A DNA stretch of 64,000 bases, taken from positions 204,722,462 through 204,786,461 of the forward strand of contig CM077644.1 of the NCBI GenBank assembly GCA_039707465.1. The letters run 5' to 3'. Source of the stretch: Rhabdophis nuchalis. Taxonomy: Eukaryota > Chordata > Lepidosauria > Squamata > Natricidae. Positions 13,701 through 23,820 of the stretch are shown here, piece by piece. Numbering within the stretch: the stretch's first letter is position 1; each line of letters begins with the position of its first letter. Below the pieces are notes generated by a model, which was given only the letters and a program-made list of their open reading frames with translations, was not told where the DNA came from and searched no databases. Both the position numbers and the translations under genes were made by a program.

Positions 13701-14230
13701 TCGGATGTGGAGATCTCCGACAATTCTGTCGCGCGTGCTTCTTCCACCGCTTGCTCGAGAGTCAGGACAGTTTTTGAAAGCAAGCGGCGCTTTAGGCGGA
13801 TGTCTCTTACGCCGCATACAAACTGCTCCAGTAGGGATTCCTCCAGGAAGCCAGCAGGGAACTCGCAGGGAATTGCGGTCGCTCTCAATTTCTGCAGGAA
13901 CTCGGCTACCGACTGTTGCGGCTGTTGCACACATTGCCTGAATGCATAGCGATGCGCTATGCGGGAAGGTGCCGGCGCGTAGTGTGCTCTCAGGCGGCCC
14001 AGGAGATCGTCCCACGGCACTTCATGCACCGCTGCGGGTGCTGCTATGGTTCAGGCGGTAGCGAACAATTCAGGGCCGCCGCACTGGAGGAATAGGCTCA
14101 GCTTCCTGGCAGGCGCGAGTTCGCCGTAGTCGCTGGCTATCAAGAAGCACTCGAACCGGGCTAAGAAGGAAGCCCATTGTTCCTTCATCGGGTCGAACGG
14201 TGCAAACGGAGGCATTGTCGCCATAGCCAT
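10568..14230 (-). pseudogene. gypsy gag-pol polyprotein, interrupted
   Basis: The frame opens at an ATG at 14230 after the primer site and is cut by an in-frame TGA at 14051-14053. A 1,153-codon open stretch from 14029 follows. Residue numbers count from there: gag-like region 1-160; zinc knuckles C165/C168/H172/C177 and C184/C187/H192/C197; aspartic protease D270-S-G; reverse transcriptase with the catalytic box Y551-F-D-D; RNase H around D700; integrase zinc-binding H918/H921/C951/C954; integrase core with D982 and D1036. Near 10848 a one-base loss shifts the frame just before the third catalytic acid, which lies in the overlapping frame at 10665-11192, and a second shift near 10735 moves to the frame of the C-terminal domain. 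Gag and pol sit in one frame. With a stop and at least two frameshifts no full polyprotein can be made. The antisense open frames here are shadows. Confidence 0.9.
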
Positions 14231-14303
14231 GGTGAGGCTGTGCGTTGCGCTGCGCTCTGTTGTTGAAGTATTCGTTACCCGTTGCGTTCTAAGGCCACGG
14301 CCT

Positions 14304-14323
14304 GAATCCCATCCTCGTCGCCA
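14304..14323 (-). other. primer-binding site, tRNA-Ser(GCT) type
   Basis: The + strand reads 'gaatcccatcctcgtcgcca', which equals the 3' end of vertebrate tRNA-Ser(GCT) including its CCA, from memory of that tRNA. The element's own (minus) strand is therefore the complement, beginning TGG, one base inside the 5' LTR. Twenty contiguous bases match, longer than the usual 18. Confidence 0.85.
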
Positions 14324-14324
14324 G

Positions 14325-14612
14325 TGTTAGATCAGACAAAGGATTCCGACTCAGGCATGGTCAAAACAACAGGAACGTTTATTCACACTCTTACAACAGC
14401 ACAAGAATTCAACTGACAAGGTTTCTTCTCTGGCAACCTCTTATATAGAGTTACCAGGCAGGAAACTCCTAGCAAGCAATTGCAACATGTAACTCCTTTC
14501 CAGACAGATTCCAGACAGCTCGACTCAGTCAATTAACACAGCTGCCTGATCTGTTCCGGAATGCGGTGACTCAAAGGTTACCAGACTTGCTGTCTGGGCT
14601 GAGGACTCAACA
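14325..14612 (-). promoter_or_regulatory. 5' LTR of the gypsy element
   Basis: This is the promoter-bearing LTR. On the minus strand there is a TATA-like 'ctctatataagagg' (around 14441-14450) and, about 60 bases further on, the polyadenylation motif AATAAA (14378-14383). Spacing is compatible with a U3-R-U5 layout. It differs from the 3' LTR at one base. Confidence 0.9.
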
Positions 14613-14617
14613 GTTTC
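14613..14617. repeat. 5-bp target-site duplication, right copy
   Basis: The bases 'gtttc' match 9594-9598 exactly. Confidence 0.9.
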
Positions 14618-14850
14618 CTTATACATTTTAGTGACCTTTCCTTACATAATTGGTGCTGTCTTTCATACTTTTGGATTTCTATTTTCTGTTTCTGTTACTT
14701 AGCAATTGCTAAAACAAATCCCACGTGAAAAAATATTCAAAGCCTTCTTGATTTTAATTGTCACTTTATTTATTCCTGCACATTATAGTATTTATTCATT
14801 TTCATATCTGTTTTTCCACTGCTGTGCAAACATAATTCCAGCAGCTGCTA

Positions 14851-15123
14851 ACATTCCCACCTGGTCACATGGCCAGAAAGCCACTCCCACCCGGTCACAT
14901 GGCCAGAAAGCCACTCCCACCCGGTCACATGGCCAGAAAGCCACTCCCACCCGGTCACATGGCCAGAAAGCCACTCCCACCCGGTCACATGGCCAGAAAG
15001 CCACTCCCACCCGGTCACATGGCCGGCAAGCCACTCCCACCCGGTCACATGGCCGGCAAGCCACTCCCACAAAGCAGGCCACACCCACAGAACCTGTTCC
15101 AAAAATTTTGAAACCCACCCCTG
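14851..15123. mobile_element. hAT MITE expanded by a 30-bp tandem repeat
   Basis: From 14851 to about 15070 a 30-base unit ('ccactcccacccggtcacat' plus 'ggccagaaag') repeats about seven times; the last two complete copies carry 'ggccggcaag' instead. It is followed by 'cacccacagaacctgttcc' and the terminus 'gaaacccacccctg', the right end of the MITE family at 37371-37615. The left end was not found. Because the unit is a multiple of three, both strands show repetitive open frames, which are not genes. Confidence 0.8.
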
Positions 15124-15298
15124 GTCGCCAGGAACAACTAGCACATATGTGCCAGGGGAACCTTTACCTTTTGCTTTGACAAAAACTTAAATGTGCAGAA
15201 ATGAGCAAATTGCAAAAGGCATATTGCAAAATTGAGGCATATTGAGGAGCAAAAGTTTACATCCAGTCTTTCTAATGTGAGCAACAAAATAGACTGGA

Positions 15299-15440
15299 GT
15301 GTGTATGTGCTATTTGTTCCCGACTCTAGGGGGCGGTGCTCATCTCCATTTCAAAACTGAAGAGCCAGTGCTATCCAAAGACATCTCCGTGGTCATGGTC
15401 GAGTCCCTCCGGGGAGAGGAGTGGTCTATAAATCAAATTT

Positions 15441-15497
<57 letters not shown>

Positions 15498-15722
15498 TGG
15501 CCAGCATGACTAAATAGCGAAGGCACACAGAATGCTGTTATTATCCCATCAAAGGTGGCCCCTATTTTTCTACTTACATTTTTACATGCTTTCGAACTGC
15601 TCCGTTGGCAGAAGCTGGGACAAGTAATGGGAGCTCACTCCATTATGCAGTGCTAGGGATTTGAACTGCTGATCTTCTGATCGACAAGCTCAGCGTCTTA
15701 GTCACTGAGCCACCGTGTGTGT
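15299..15722 (-). mobile_element. tRNA-derived SINE, interrupted
   Basis: Read on the minus strand the element begins 'cggtggctcagtgactaaga' (A-box-like) and 'cagcagttcaaatccc' (B-box-like), a degenerate tRNA head. A body follows, ending near 'ccgccccctagagtcggg'. It is a recognisable squamate SINE. It is split at about 15400-15497 by a foreign L2-like tail plus a GAT microsatellite; the SINE resumes at 'tggccagcatgac'. The tRNA-like head is too degenerate to be called a tRNA gene. Confidence 0.7.
15400..15497 (+). mobile_element. very short L2-like LINE tail ending in (GAT)n
   Basis: 'gagtccctccggggagagg' and 'tctataaatcaaattt' match the extreme 3' end of the LINE copies at 52330-53085 and 43195-43275. 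The tail ends directly in about 19 GAT/TGA repeats. Only some 40 bases of the LINE were inserted. The aspartate-run frame is an artefact of the microsatellite. Confidence 0.75.
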
Positions 15723-15729
15723 TTAAGCC

Positions 15730-18250
15730 CACACATTTCAAACCATAGAGTAATAAAATCAAATAAAAATCTGTGGAATAAAAAAGAACAGAAAAGCCTG
15801 CATATACAAGGAGGCAAGTAAAGAGAGACAGGAGGAAGTTAAATTTCACATGTTGATTTGAAGCAGCCAGCCAAAACTTTAGCTGCAAGTTGCTAGTGTT
15901 AACTTCAATTAGGCAATGGACCATTTAAATCTTCAATTTTCCCCAAGATTGTTTCTTACTCCAGTGAACTAGATGCCTTCTATGTAAATGTAATGAGGTA
16001 ATGTGGTCTTGCAGCTTTTATGTGTGTGTACATGCACAATTTCCTTTCCCCATCTTTTTCTTTTAGAAATTGATTATAGATCAAAACTTCAGCCAAAAAC
16101 ATTTTCAGCATCCATGAAGGGATATCCAAGAAGTGCAAATCTAGGCCATTTTATTTCCACCTGACCAAAACACAACTATTCATCTGATATAAACTATACA
16201 GTAATTTTGTTGGAGGGGGAAAAAAAAGAATAACCGAGAGGAAAAAAAAACATATCTGGAATGGAAGTCAAGTGTTTAATTTCTCTCCAGTCCAAATGTG
16301 TGCCTATAAAATGAAAGAAGCCCCACTGCCTTAGAAATGGGGGAAAATGAGCCATTTCCAATTGTTCCCTTTGGCAGGAATTGAGATAAGTAATTTCCTG
16401 AAAGATAATTATGAATAAATTCAAAGGTAATTACAGCTGAAACCTTCTCTTCAAGCGTAAGCAGTTGTTTATAATCATTTGATTCAACTTGCATCAGTCA
16501 CAGAGGAAACAAGCATATGCACTCAACTTGGCAAAAGAGTGCTATTAAACAATTCCAAAAGAATCCTGGCTCTAACTTTTCATGCCCAAACTGTCCTGTA
16601 TTTTGCTTTTCTGTGGTTAAAAATCATATTATAGCCCCTTTTGGCTACATTAAAAGGTTTGGCAGGAGTTGCTGGTTAATAAGGAGTCCTTTGCTCCACA
16701 TCTTGCTCTCATTTTGCTCCTTCTAGGAAACACTCCAAGGGGTTTGGTGTATCAAAAAACACGGCTCCTTTCCCCCAAGGATCAGCACCTGTATCAGCAG
16801 ACCTGCTCCCTGTCATAGCCAACTTAATCATAATAAAATCCAGTTAATCTAATTTTCTATATTCACATATCTGAAGTATAAACAAATCACATAGTCTAGG
16901 TTTACCCAAAACATTAGACTTATGATTCAGTGCATTTGAAAGATAGTTTTTATGTAACTACCGTAATAATAACAACCTGATGTTCGTTGATAGCTTTATA
17001 TTGTTGGGTTAGAGACAACACATTTTAGGTCACTGGGAAAGAAAGGATATCTACAACTCTTAATTCCTTACCTGAATTCCAATTTGCAGATCATTCTTCT
17101 CATTCTGAGAGATGGCAACAAGGAAGGACAATTGGTTACCAGTAGGTACTATGAGGACAGTGACAATGCTTAGCAACTACATAGATTTTCTCTGTTCTCA
17201 GGATCTGTTTCTGGTGATTCAGATCTTCAAGCAGTGTTCCCATCGATCACAACAAAATATAAGGACAGCCAAATATTGCTTCAATAAACAAATATACCAT
17301 GCTGCTATTTCCTTGCTTCTGAGTGATCTATGGGGCCTGAAGAATCATGAAGTGTTTCATATTTGTCTCATCTGGAGGCTACTGGTTCCCAGAAAATGCT
17401 AATGCAACCTATTTTCTTTTAAGCGAGGAAGGTGCTACCTAAAAAAGAAGCAGGCAGACACCTACAGCACATGGGTACAGGGAAGATTCCTAATTTCTTC
17501 TTGTGTACACCACAAAGCAAGCCCCCTCGCTTCAATATATAAAACTGAAATTCAGTGCCAAGAAAACATATAATAGCCATGCTGTTTTTCTTTGATTTGG
17601 GGCATAAAATAAAATTAAATACTGTATTTGTTATTAAGCCCCCAAGAAGCTTAAAACATCCATACAATGTGGCTTTCCCCCAAAAAGAAAAAATAGGTCA
17701 GTAAACCCAACTCTGTTTTCCACAGAGTAAAATCATAACTGCATCTCAGTTGCAGCCCTTAGAGAGCAAAACAACATGAACAATTGCGCAGCCACATCTA
17801 TACGAGCTTTCCCATCTCTATTTTAATTGAATATGTTAGGGATTGACTTTGTTTCTGGATGCAAAACATACTCTGGCATTGAGATACATGTCTTCCATTA
17901 ATAGGCAAACTGAGCAGATTAATATCCTGTCTTTAATTTTTGAGAATATGGATCGCATTAATGCCAAGATAAAATAAGGGGAAATCTCCTTGAAAATTGC
18001 CTTGATCTTTCTGAAAAGATAGGTTACACATTTATAAACGTATTAAGCAATATTGGTAGCATTTGTTTGTAACTATGTTGTTACATAGAGAAAAATGTCT
18101 GTTGAATACTAAGGGCAGATCTCTTTCAAATATATTTTCTGACGATTTAGGCTACCACTGTTCTTTCAAGATTACCTGCAATCATCTTAGCTTAAGTTTA
18201 CTTAGAAATGTGGAAAGCAATAAGCAGTTGTATATCATGTAAATGTTATA
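15730..18250. other. non-coding stretch, nothing recognised
   Basis: AT-rich DNA with small A and T runs. No coding similarity was seen on either strand, and no transposon termini. Confidence 0.5.
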
Positions 18251-18252
18251 GC

Positions 18253-18576
18253 GCACAGATGGTACGCAGAACCCTCTCTGTGGACATGTGAGCCATCACC
18301 CTAGGTCAACTCCACCACGCATGTGTGTGTGTCTCCCGCCAGCCAGCTGGTTTTCAGATCTCTGCCGTGTATTTGCGGAGGAGAAGGGTGCAAGCGGGAA
18401 ACACATGTGCATGCATGTGCAGGGTGTGTGGCACATATGTAGGTCACATACACATTGGGGGGGCGCACGTGCAGGATCAGGGCATGCAGGGGGAGTCACA
18501 CACGCAATACATTATTGATACGCATGTGCGCATACGTGCATGCTTTTAGCATGACAAAAAAGTTTAGCCATCACTG
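18253..18576. mobile_element. hAT MITE rich in alternating CG/TG steps
   Basis: The right terminus 'gtttagccatcactg' (18562-18576) matches the family end also seen at 27590 ('gttcgccatcatgg'). The interior is full of 'gcatgtgtgtgtg'-type alternating purine-pyrimidine sequence. The left end ('cagatggtacgcag') is worn and the flanking octamers match only partly, so the exact start is approximate. Confidence 0.6.
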
Positions 18577-18779
18577 TTATGTAGCATAAGAAAACTCTCC
18601 CTGTTCCATACTAAAACGCAATATCTAAATAAATAGCATCTGGTTGTGCAGAGAAGATTTCAGTAATTCCTATGAAACTGGAGAAAGAGTCACCCCATCT
18701 TATCTTTTGGAAGGGTTGCTAGCATGGCTGCAGCCTAGGTGCTTAGAAGCAGAGTAAAACCTGCCTTTAGGCTCTATTG

Positions 18780-18914
18780 CAGGGGTCTCCAACCTTTTCA
18801 ACTTTACGTCTGAAGGACTTCAGCTCCTAGAATTCTCCAGCCAGCAAAGCTGGCTGGAGAATTCTGGGAGCTGAAGTCCTTCAGACTTAAAGTTGCAAAG
18901 GTTGGAGACCCCTG
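18780..18914. mobile_element. foldback hAT MITE with perfect 8-bp TSD
   Basis: The element is a near-complete palindrome: 'caggggtctccaacctt...' against '...ggttggagacccctg', with arms of about 60 bases meeting at 'ccagcaaagctgg'. The octamer 'ctctattg' flanks it at 18772-18779 and 18915-18922. Confidence 0.9.
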
Positions 18915-18922
18915 CTCTATTG

Positions 18923-21030
18923 AGTTGCAGGTTCCTAGAAGACAAACATGCTGCACTTGTTTAAAGTACCCTGCAGTTGAGCTGGAACCAAATCAGTTCT
19001 GCTATCAAACTGAGAAGCTATTGTGAGACTACAGGAGCACAGAGTAAATAGTAAAAAGGTGCAAACTCCATGTATAGCAATTCCCTTATACCCTTGGACT
19101 ATTATAGACTATTGCATTTCAACCAAAAATGGTAATATTAATTTAAAGCTCTACTTTTGATACACCAACGGTGAGGTCACAAGTCAGCAGCTACCAATTT
19201 TGAAATCTCTTCTGGTTACAAAAAGGAGATTTTTAGGAAATGGGAAAAGGGGGAAAAAAATACAATCAGAAGGGTTGAATTTTCACAACTACGAATCTAT
19301 TCGAGACATTCCTTTAAACAAATAATACCTGCAGCAGCACACTAACCTTCTCCAAGCTATGCTGATGCAAAAGATTTTTGAGCCATCGAAAGGGGAAAAA
19401 ACAAAAAAGCTCATTAGTCCCAGAAGAATAGGCAATTAATTTTTCAAAGGATGTTTTGTATTTATGTCAGAAGACTAATCTCAGCCTTCCCCATGCCGGT
19501 GCCCTCCAGATGGGGGAATTTAATAATCTGCAGCTAACATAAGAAATATGTCTGTGGAAACGCACATAGAAAGTCTGTGCTGTCTTTTAAGGGGGAAGTA
19601 GAATACATCCAGCATAAAACAAAATTCTTCCAGAACAAATTGAACACTCAGAGAAAGACACACATACCAAAAGATAAACAAACGACAATAAGAAGTTTGT
19701 TTCAGAAAAGGTAAAAGTTGGATTGTGCTGTTGGCCATGCTTAAAAATAAATCCAGCTAATATATATCATTTATGGGTGTTGCCATCTTTTGTTCTGATG
19801 ATTACTGCATTTTTAAATTGCTATATAACCAGCAGACATTCAGTGCTTAAAGCAATTCCCGTGTGAATCCAATTTCATATGCTAGAAAATATTCACCTGC
19901 TTCATTTTTGTCATCACACATCTGTTAAAGGCATAGGACTCTGCCAGAAAGAAAGAGAGAGATGGCAAACTTCCAGGATATCTCCCCATTTCCCCTTGAT
20001 GCCTGAAAATAACAGCTCATAATTACTGAACTAATGTTATCAATTCCAACAGATATCACATTTATTAAATAGAAGATGCTAGATTGCTGTTCATCAGTTC
20101 ACAATGTGTATAATTGAAACATGAATATGATGCCTGTAAGAATGTATGTGATTCATCGTGAATCCTATAAGCTTTGAACACACTTTCCCCTGTTCTTAAT
20201 TAAACTGTCAAATAGAAAACTGATAATTAATGCAACGGCATTTTTTCTTTACCTCCCTATAACATTTTGCACAAATGTCAGGAATATTTCTATCTATTGT
20301 TAGCTAGAGATGCAACTATTCGGAGAGTGTAAAAAAAAAGTCAGCCTTTAATATCTATTTTAATTTATTTAGGACATTAAAATATTTGCAAATTTTGATC
20401 CTAAGGTTCAGATGGGTTTTGTGGGCTTAGAAGAAGTCACCAGAAGTGGATTCTAAGGCGATTGATGACCTATTATGTATGGTCACAATTTTTTTTTTTT
20501 ACTTTCACTTTAGTATTTGGAAATACTAAATTTGAATTGATTCGGTTTGAATTGATCAAGGATTACCCCTTGAACAATCTTAGTAAGTATTACATCTCTA
20601 CATCAATTATTCAGGTAGTTTGGGTCTTTCCTGTGAGCAAAAATAACTGATATAAATTTCACACATATATACCTCTCCACCTTAAGGTCTGTAAACATCT
20701 GGGATCCTGTTTCTGAGATTATGTTCTATGCTGGTTTTAATTTTTTAAAATAATTGGGCACTGCTCAGAATCTGAGCACTTTAGAAACCTTAGTAAATAA
20801 TATACAAAATGACAAGATTAAGAGCCATTAGCACAATCACTGTCAAGAAAGATTCTAGAAACTAAGAAAGGAGCGTACATGTGCGTTAAACTGAAGGTTT
20901 CATTCCTTCATTTTTATTTATTATAAGTATTTCATGGCGTTATTTACAAAAGATATCAAATCAGTCTAAAACAGAGTAGAAATGGGTAAAAACCTTTCCC
21001 AGACAGAACCAGACAGAAATATTGGATCAA
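18923..21030. other. AT-rich non-coding stretch
   Basis: Nothing recognisable: no coding similarity, RNA gene or clear repeat. Confidence 0.5.
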
Positions 21031-21035
21031 ATAAT

Positions 21036-21087
21036 TAATTACCAATGAATATTCATAGCTAATATAATTAATATTCATTGGTAATTA
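21036..21087. repeat. perfect 18-bp inverted repeat
   Basis: 'taattaccaatgaatatt' (21036-21053) is exactly mirrored by 'aatattcattggtaatta' (21070-21087) with a 16-base loop. It does not resemble the hAT termini elsewhere in the window. It may be a small foldback element or chance in AT-rich DNA. Confidence 0.8.
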
Positions 21088-21972
21088 GTAATTTATTTTA
21101 ATAATTGATAATTATAATGAATAAGATTTTAAAAAGACTCTAGAATAAGTCCGATTAAGGACTTGGACTATAGCAGAAGAAAATGTAATCCAAAGCACAG
21201 AAATCATCACAAAATACATCTGATTCTGGATCAAGGAACAAACCCCATTCTATAGCCCAAGAGGCAAGATTTTGGGTGCCTGGAGGCTTATATCACTGAA
21301 AATTTTCTACTTACCTGACATTAAGAACAGAAGTGTTTAGTATTTCTCTCTGAATGAAATGTGGTATTTAAATATTTGAAAGGACTGTTTTCAGTGTGGT
21401 AAAAAAACATCTGTAGAGTGACCTTCTCAGGAAAAACTCACTTGACATCTGAATTAAGAGGGTTTTTTTTAGAAAAAAAATCACCGGTAAAGGACTTTTT
21501 GATTTCCCCCTCTTTTTTCAGTCTTTTAACTTTATTGTGCATTTTATATACTGTAATTTATATTACAATTATTTACAGTTATTGATCTTATTTTGGTGAA
21601 TTGTTCCTATTTTGTTTTAAATGTGTCCACACTCTTGATATATTTATTGCAGTAACATTTTACTTTTTTTGTTTACCATCCACCTGTCTGTCTACCTAAT
21701 TACCCTCCCGTATTCTAGAGTTTTCCAAAATATTATATTGAAGAATATTATTTGAAATTCTTTCATAAAATTCCAGACTAATTACAACATGTTCCATGTG
21801 CTAAAACATACCTACACATACAATCTGCAGAGCTTAAACACGTAACATGAACTTTAGCTTTTCAAATGCTGGATCCAAATCCAAATAACTGGTCATCATC
21901 TTCCTAACTAAATTTATTTACAACAAAAATATTTATGAAAAATAACACAAGCTTTTAATTTGAATGACAGGA
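21088..21972. other. AT-rich non-coding stretch
   Basis: No recognisable features. Confidence 0.5.
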
Positions 21973-21980
21973 GTCTAAAG

Positions 21981-22101
21981 CATAGGTCTCCAACCTTGCC
22001 AACTTTAAGCCTGGAGGATTTCAACTCCCAGAATTCCCCAGCCAGCAAAGCTGGGAGTTGAAGTCCGCCAGGCTTAAAATTGCCACAGTTAGAGACCCCT
22101 A
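21981..22101. mobile_element. foldback hAT MITE with perfect 8-bp TSD
   Basis: The ends 'cataggtctccaacctt' and 'agagacccctag' are flanked by 'gtctaaag' at 21973-21980 and 22102-22109. The core 'ttcaactcccagaattcc' is shared with the family at 18780 and 27599, but the arms are more diverged, so this is an older copy. Confidence 0.85.
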
Positions 22102-22109
22102 GTCTAAAG

Positions 22110-22700
22110 TACAAGAATGATCTCCTTTGCAAAAAGATCCTCCTCCCTACTCAGGTGGTCACAAGAATTCTACATGCCTCCTAACACTTCACATTCAATT
22201 ACAATTCTTCCTTTTTGTGCCAAAAGAAATATCTAAACTATAGACAGAAAGAGGCACTGGTGGCTATGGGTCCTTGTGGCTGCCAAACAAAGCAGCTGTA
22301 TTGCTGCGGATGTTTGAGAAACCAATTAAAAACACGTGGGATGACCAAGACAAGGAAGAAAGTATATAACATAAAATAAGCATAGTAAATATTGTCACTT
22401 TGTGTGAAACTAGGCAAATGGAAGCAAAACAGCTTTAGGAACAAACCTAAGTAAAAAAGGATCCAAGTACCTCCAAAATAAATATGGAAATAACCACAGT
22501 CTGCAATTCAAGACTGAAAGAAGTATTCATCACCATAGATTAAGCCACATCAGTACAAGGGTTACAAGGTTGTCTCTGTGGGTGTAGGCATGGGCAGCCA
22601 CATCACTGGAAATCTCAGTGGAAATGATGCCTGCACACAGAAGCTAAGGACAACTTTCAGAATAGCCCCATGATTGAGGCAGCTGTTTTAATTGTTCATG
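22110..22700. other. non-coding stretch
   Basis: No recognised feature; the open frames are short and random-looking. Confidence 0.5.
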
Positions 22701-22706
22701 GAGAGG

Positions 22707-23284
22707 TGTTGTGGCCCAGCCGAATCCGGCTGAGCTGATGTTTCACTCAGAGAGCGAGGAACCCTATGAGTCTGCTCTGGAAGATGAGGGAGACCTTGTG
22801 GAGTGTTCACAGTCAGAACAGGAATCAGCGAGGCTGGTTGGCCACCAGGAGGCGCCTGGGTCATGAAGCAGTGGGGAGGATCAAAGGCAGTTTGTCCATG
22901 ATGCAAGAGTGAGCAGAGCTGAGAGGCAGAGGCAGCAATTCCATCATCGGCAGGCTCACAGGAGATGATTAAGAGCCAGGTGGTTGTTGATTGGCCCCTC
23001 CCAAGAGAGCTTATAGGTGGGGTGTTGGGAGGGGACATTTGCAGGAAACAACTGTTCAGAATTAGTAGTCAAGAAAGTCTGTCTGGGTATTCTAGCCATG
23101 TTCGTTTGGACTCTGTGCATTCTAGCCATGTCTATTCCTTTGGACTATCTGTGTGAAGGGTTACTGCAGAGCTAACATGAGTTGTCTAGGCTCTCAGCCA
23201 AATAATTCGTTATCTCAGTAATTGAACAGTGGCAAACTGCCACGCCTGTGTTCTAGTCTATTCACAGGCTGGGGGGACAGAACA
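22707..23284. mobile_element. possible solo LTR or unclassified repeat
   Basis: A 578-base block, more GC-rich than its flanks, starts 'tgttgtggcccagcc' and ends 'ggggacagaaca', so it has TG...CA ends. It contains 'gagcttataggtgggg', and its style recalls LTRs of squamate retroelements. The five bases on each side (agagg and gaaaa) do not match, so no target duplication supports it. The open frame inside it on the minus strand shows no known domain. Confidence 0.35.
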
Positions 23285-23306
23285 GAAAAGTAACTATCAT
23301 CTAGGT

Positions 23307-23626
23307 CAGGGGTATTAAACTGGATTTCTTCAAGGGCTGGATCAGCATTGTAGTTCTCTGCAGGCTAGCCGGTTGGATGGGGGGGGGGGGAAGAGGAAAG
23401 GCTCCCTGCCCCCATTTTCAGTCTAGACAGCCTCCTGCAGCACCCTGCCAGCCAAAATGGGGCACAGAGGGGTGCGCTCGGTTCCCCACACCCTGTTTTC
23501 AGCTTGGGCAGCTTCCTGCAGCAGTCTGCAGGCTGATCTTTTACTATTTTCAGGCTGGCCTGCAGGCCAGATTTAAGCACCCCACGGGCCACATTCGGCC
23601 CATGAGCTTTGAGTTTGACACCCCTG
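23307..23626. mobile_element. hAT MITE, 'gtttgacacccctg' family
   Basis: Ends are 'caggggtattaaactgg' and 'gagtttgacacccctg'. The flanking octamers 'atctaggt' and 'atcatggt' agree at six of eight positions, as for an old insertion. The same family recurs at 62778-62908. There is a run of ten or more G near 23381. Confidence 0.7.
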
Positions 23627-23633
23627 ATCATGG

Positions 23634-23820
23634 TTGTCCCAAAGGTGCTTTTTCCGAAAAGCAACTGGACCTTTTTGTTTTTTACTTTGAAAACATTTTT
23701 GCTTCTCATTCAAGAAGAACCGAAGAAGCTTCTTGGATGAGAAGCAAAATGTTTTAAAGAAAAAAAAATCAAGAAAGTCGAATTGTCTCTTAGAAAAATC
23801 TCCTTTGGTTCAAGCAGAGG
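23634..23820. repeat. large palindromic foldback repeat
   Basis: 'aaaacatttttgcttctcat' followed by 'tcaagaag' is mirrored by 'cttcttggatgagaagc' and 'aaaatgtttt', with a short centre near 23724. The mirror similarity continues outward ('cccaaaggtgctttttc' against 'gaaaaatctcctttgg'), giving arms of about 85 bases with mismatches. It is probably a non-autonomous DNA transposon. Confidence 0.65.

Larger units (their letters stand above)
9599..14612 (-). mobile_element. complete Ty3/gypsy LTR retrotransposon, 5,014 bp
   Basis: Two 288-bp LTRs, each starting TG and ending CA, flank an internal region with a primer-binding site, a gag-pol gene on the minus strand, and a polypurine tract. A perfect 5-bp target duplication surrounds the element. 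The domain order is gag, zinc knuckles, protease, reverse transcriptase, RNase H, integrase, as in Ty3/gypsy; there is no recognisable env gene. The reverse transcriptase and RNase H most resemble Mag-type (K02A2.6-like) vertebrate elements, which is an impression, not a phylogeny. The two LTRs differ at only one position that I can see (t at 9797 against a at the matching position of the other copy), so insertion was recent. The coding region is nevertheless broken, so this copy is not autonomous. It is far more GC-rich than its surroundings. Confidence 0.95.

Noticed and set aside
10342..13941. Many + strand open frames opposite the gypsy gag-pol gene
   Set aside because: They are antisense shadows of a GC-rich coding region; none shows a known domain.
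14706..15179. Repetitive open frame with a 10-residue period
   Set aside because: It is a translation of the 30-bp tandem repeat in a MITE. It is not a protein-coding repeat gene, and not a CRISPR array, since there are no unique spacers and this is a vertebrate genome.
22688..23038. 116-codon minus-strand frame
   Set aside because: It lies within the LTR-like block and shows no known domain; the proline- and serine-rich composition follows base composition.
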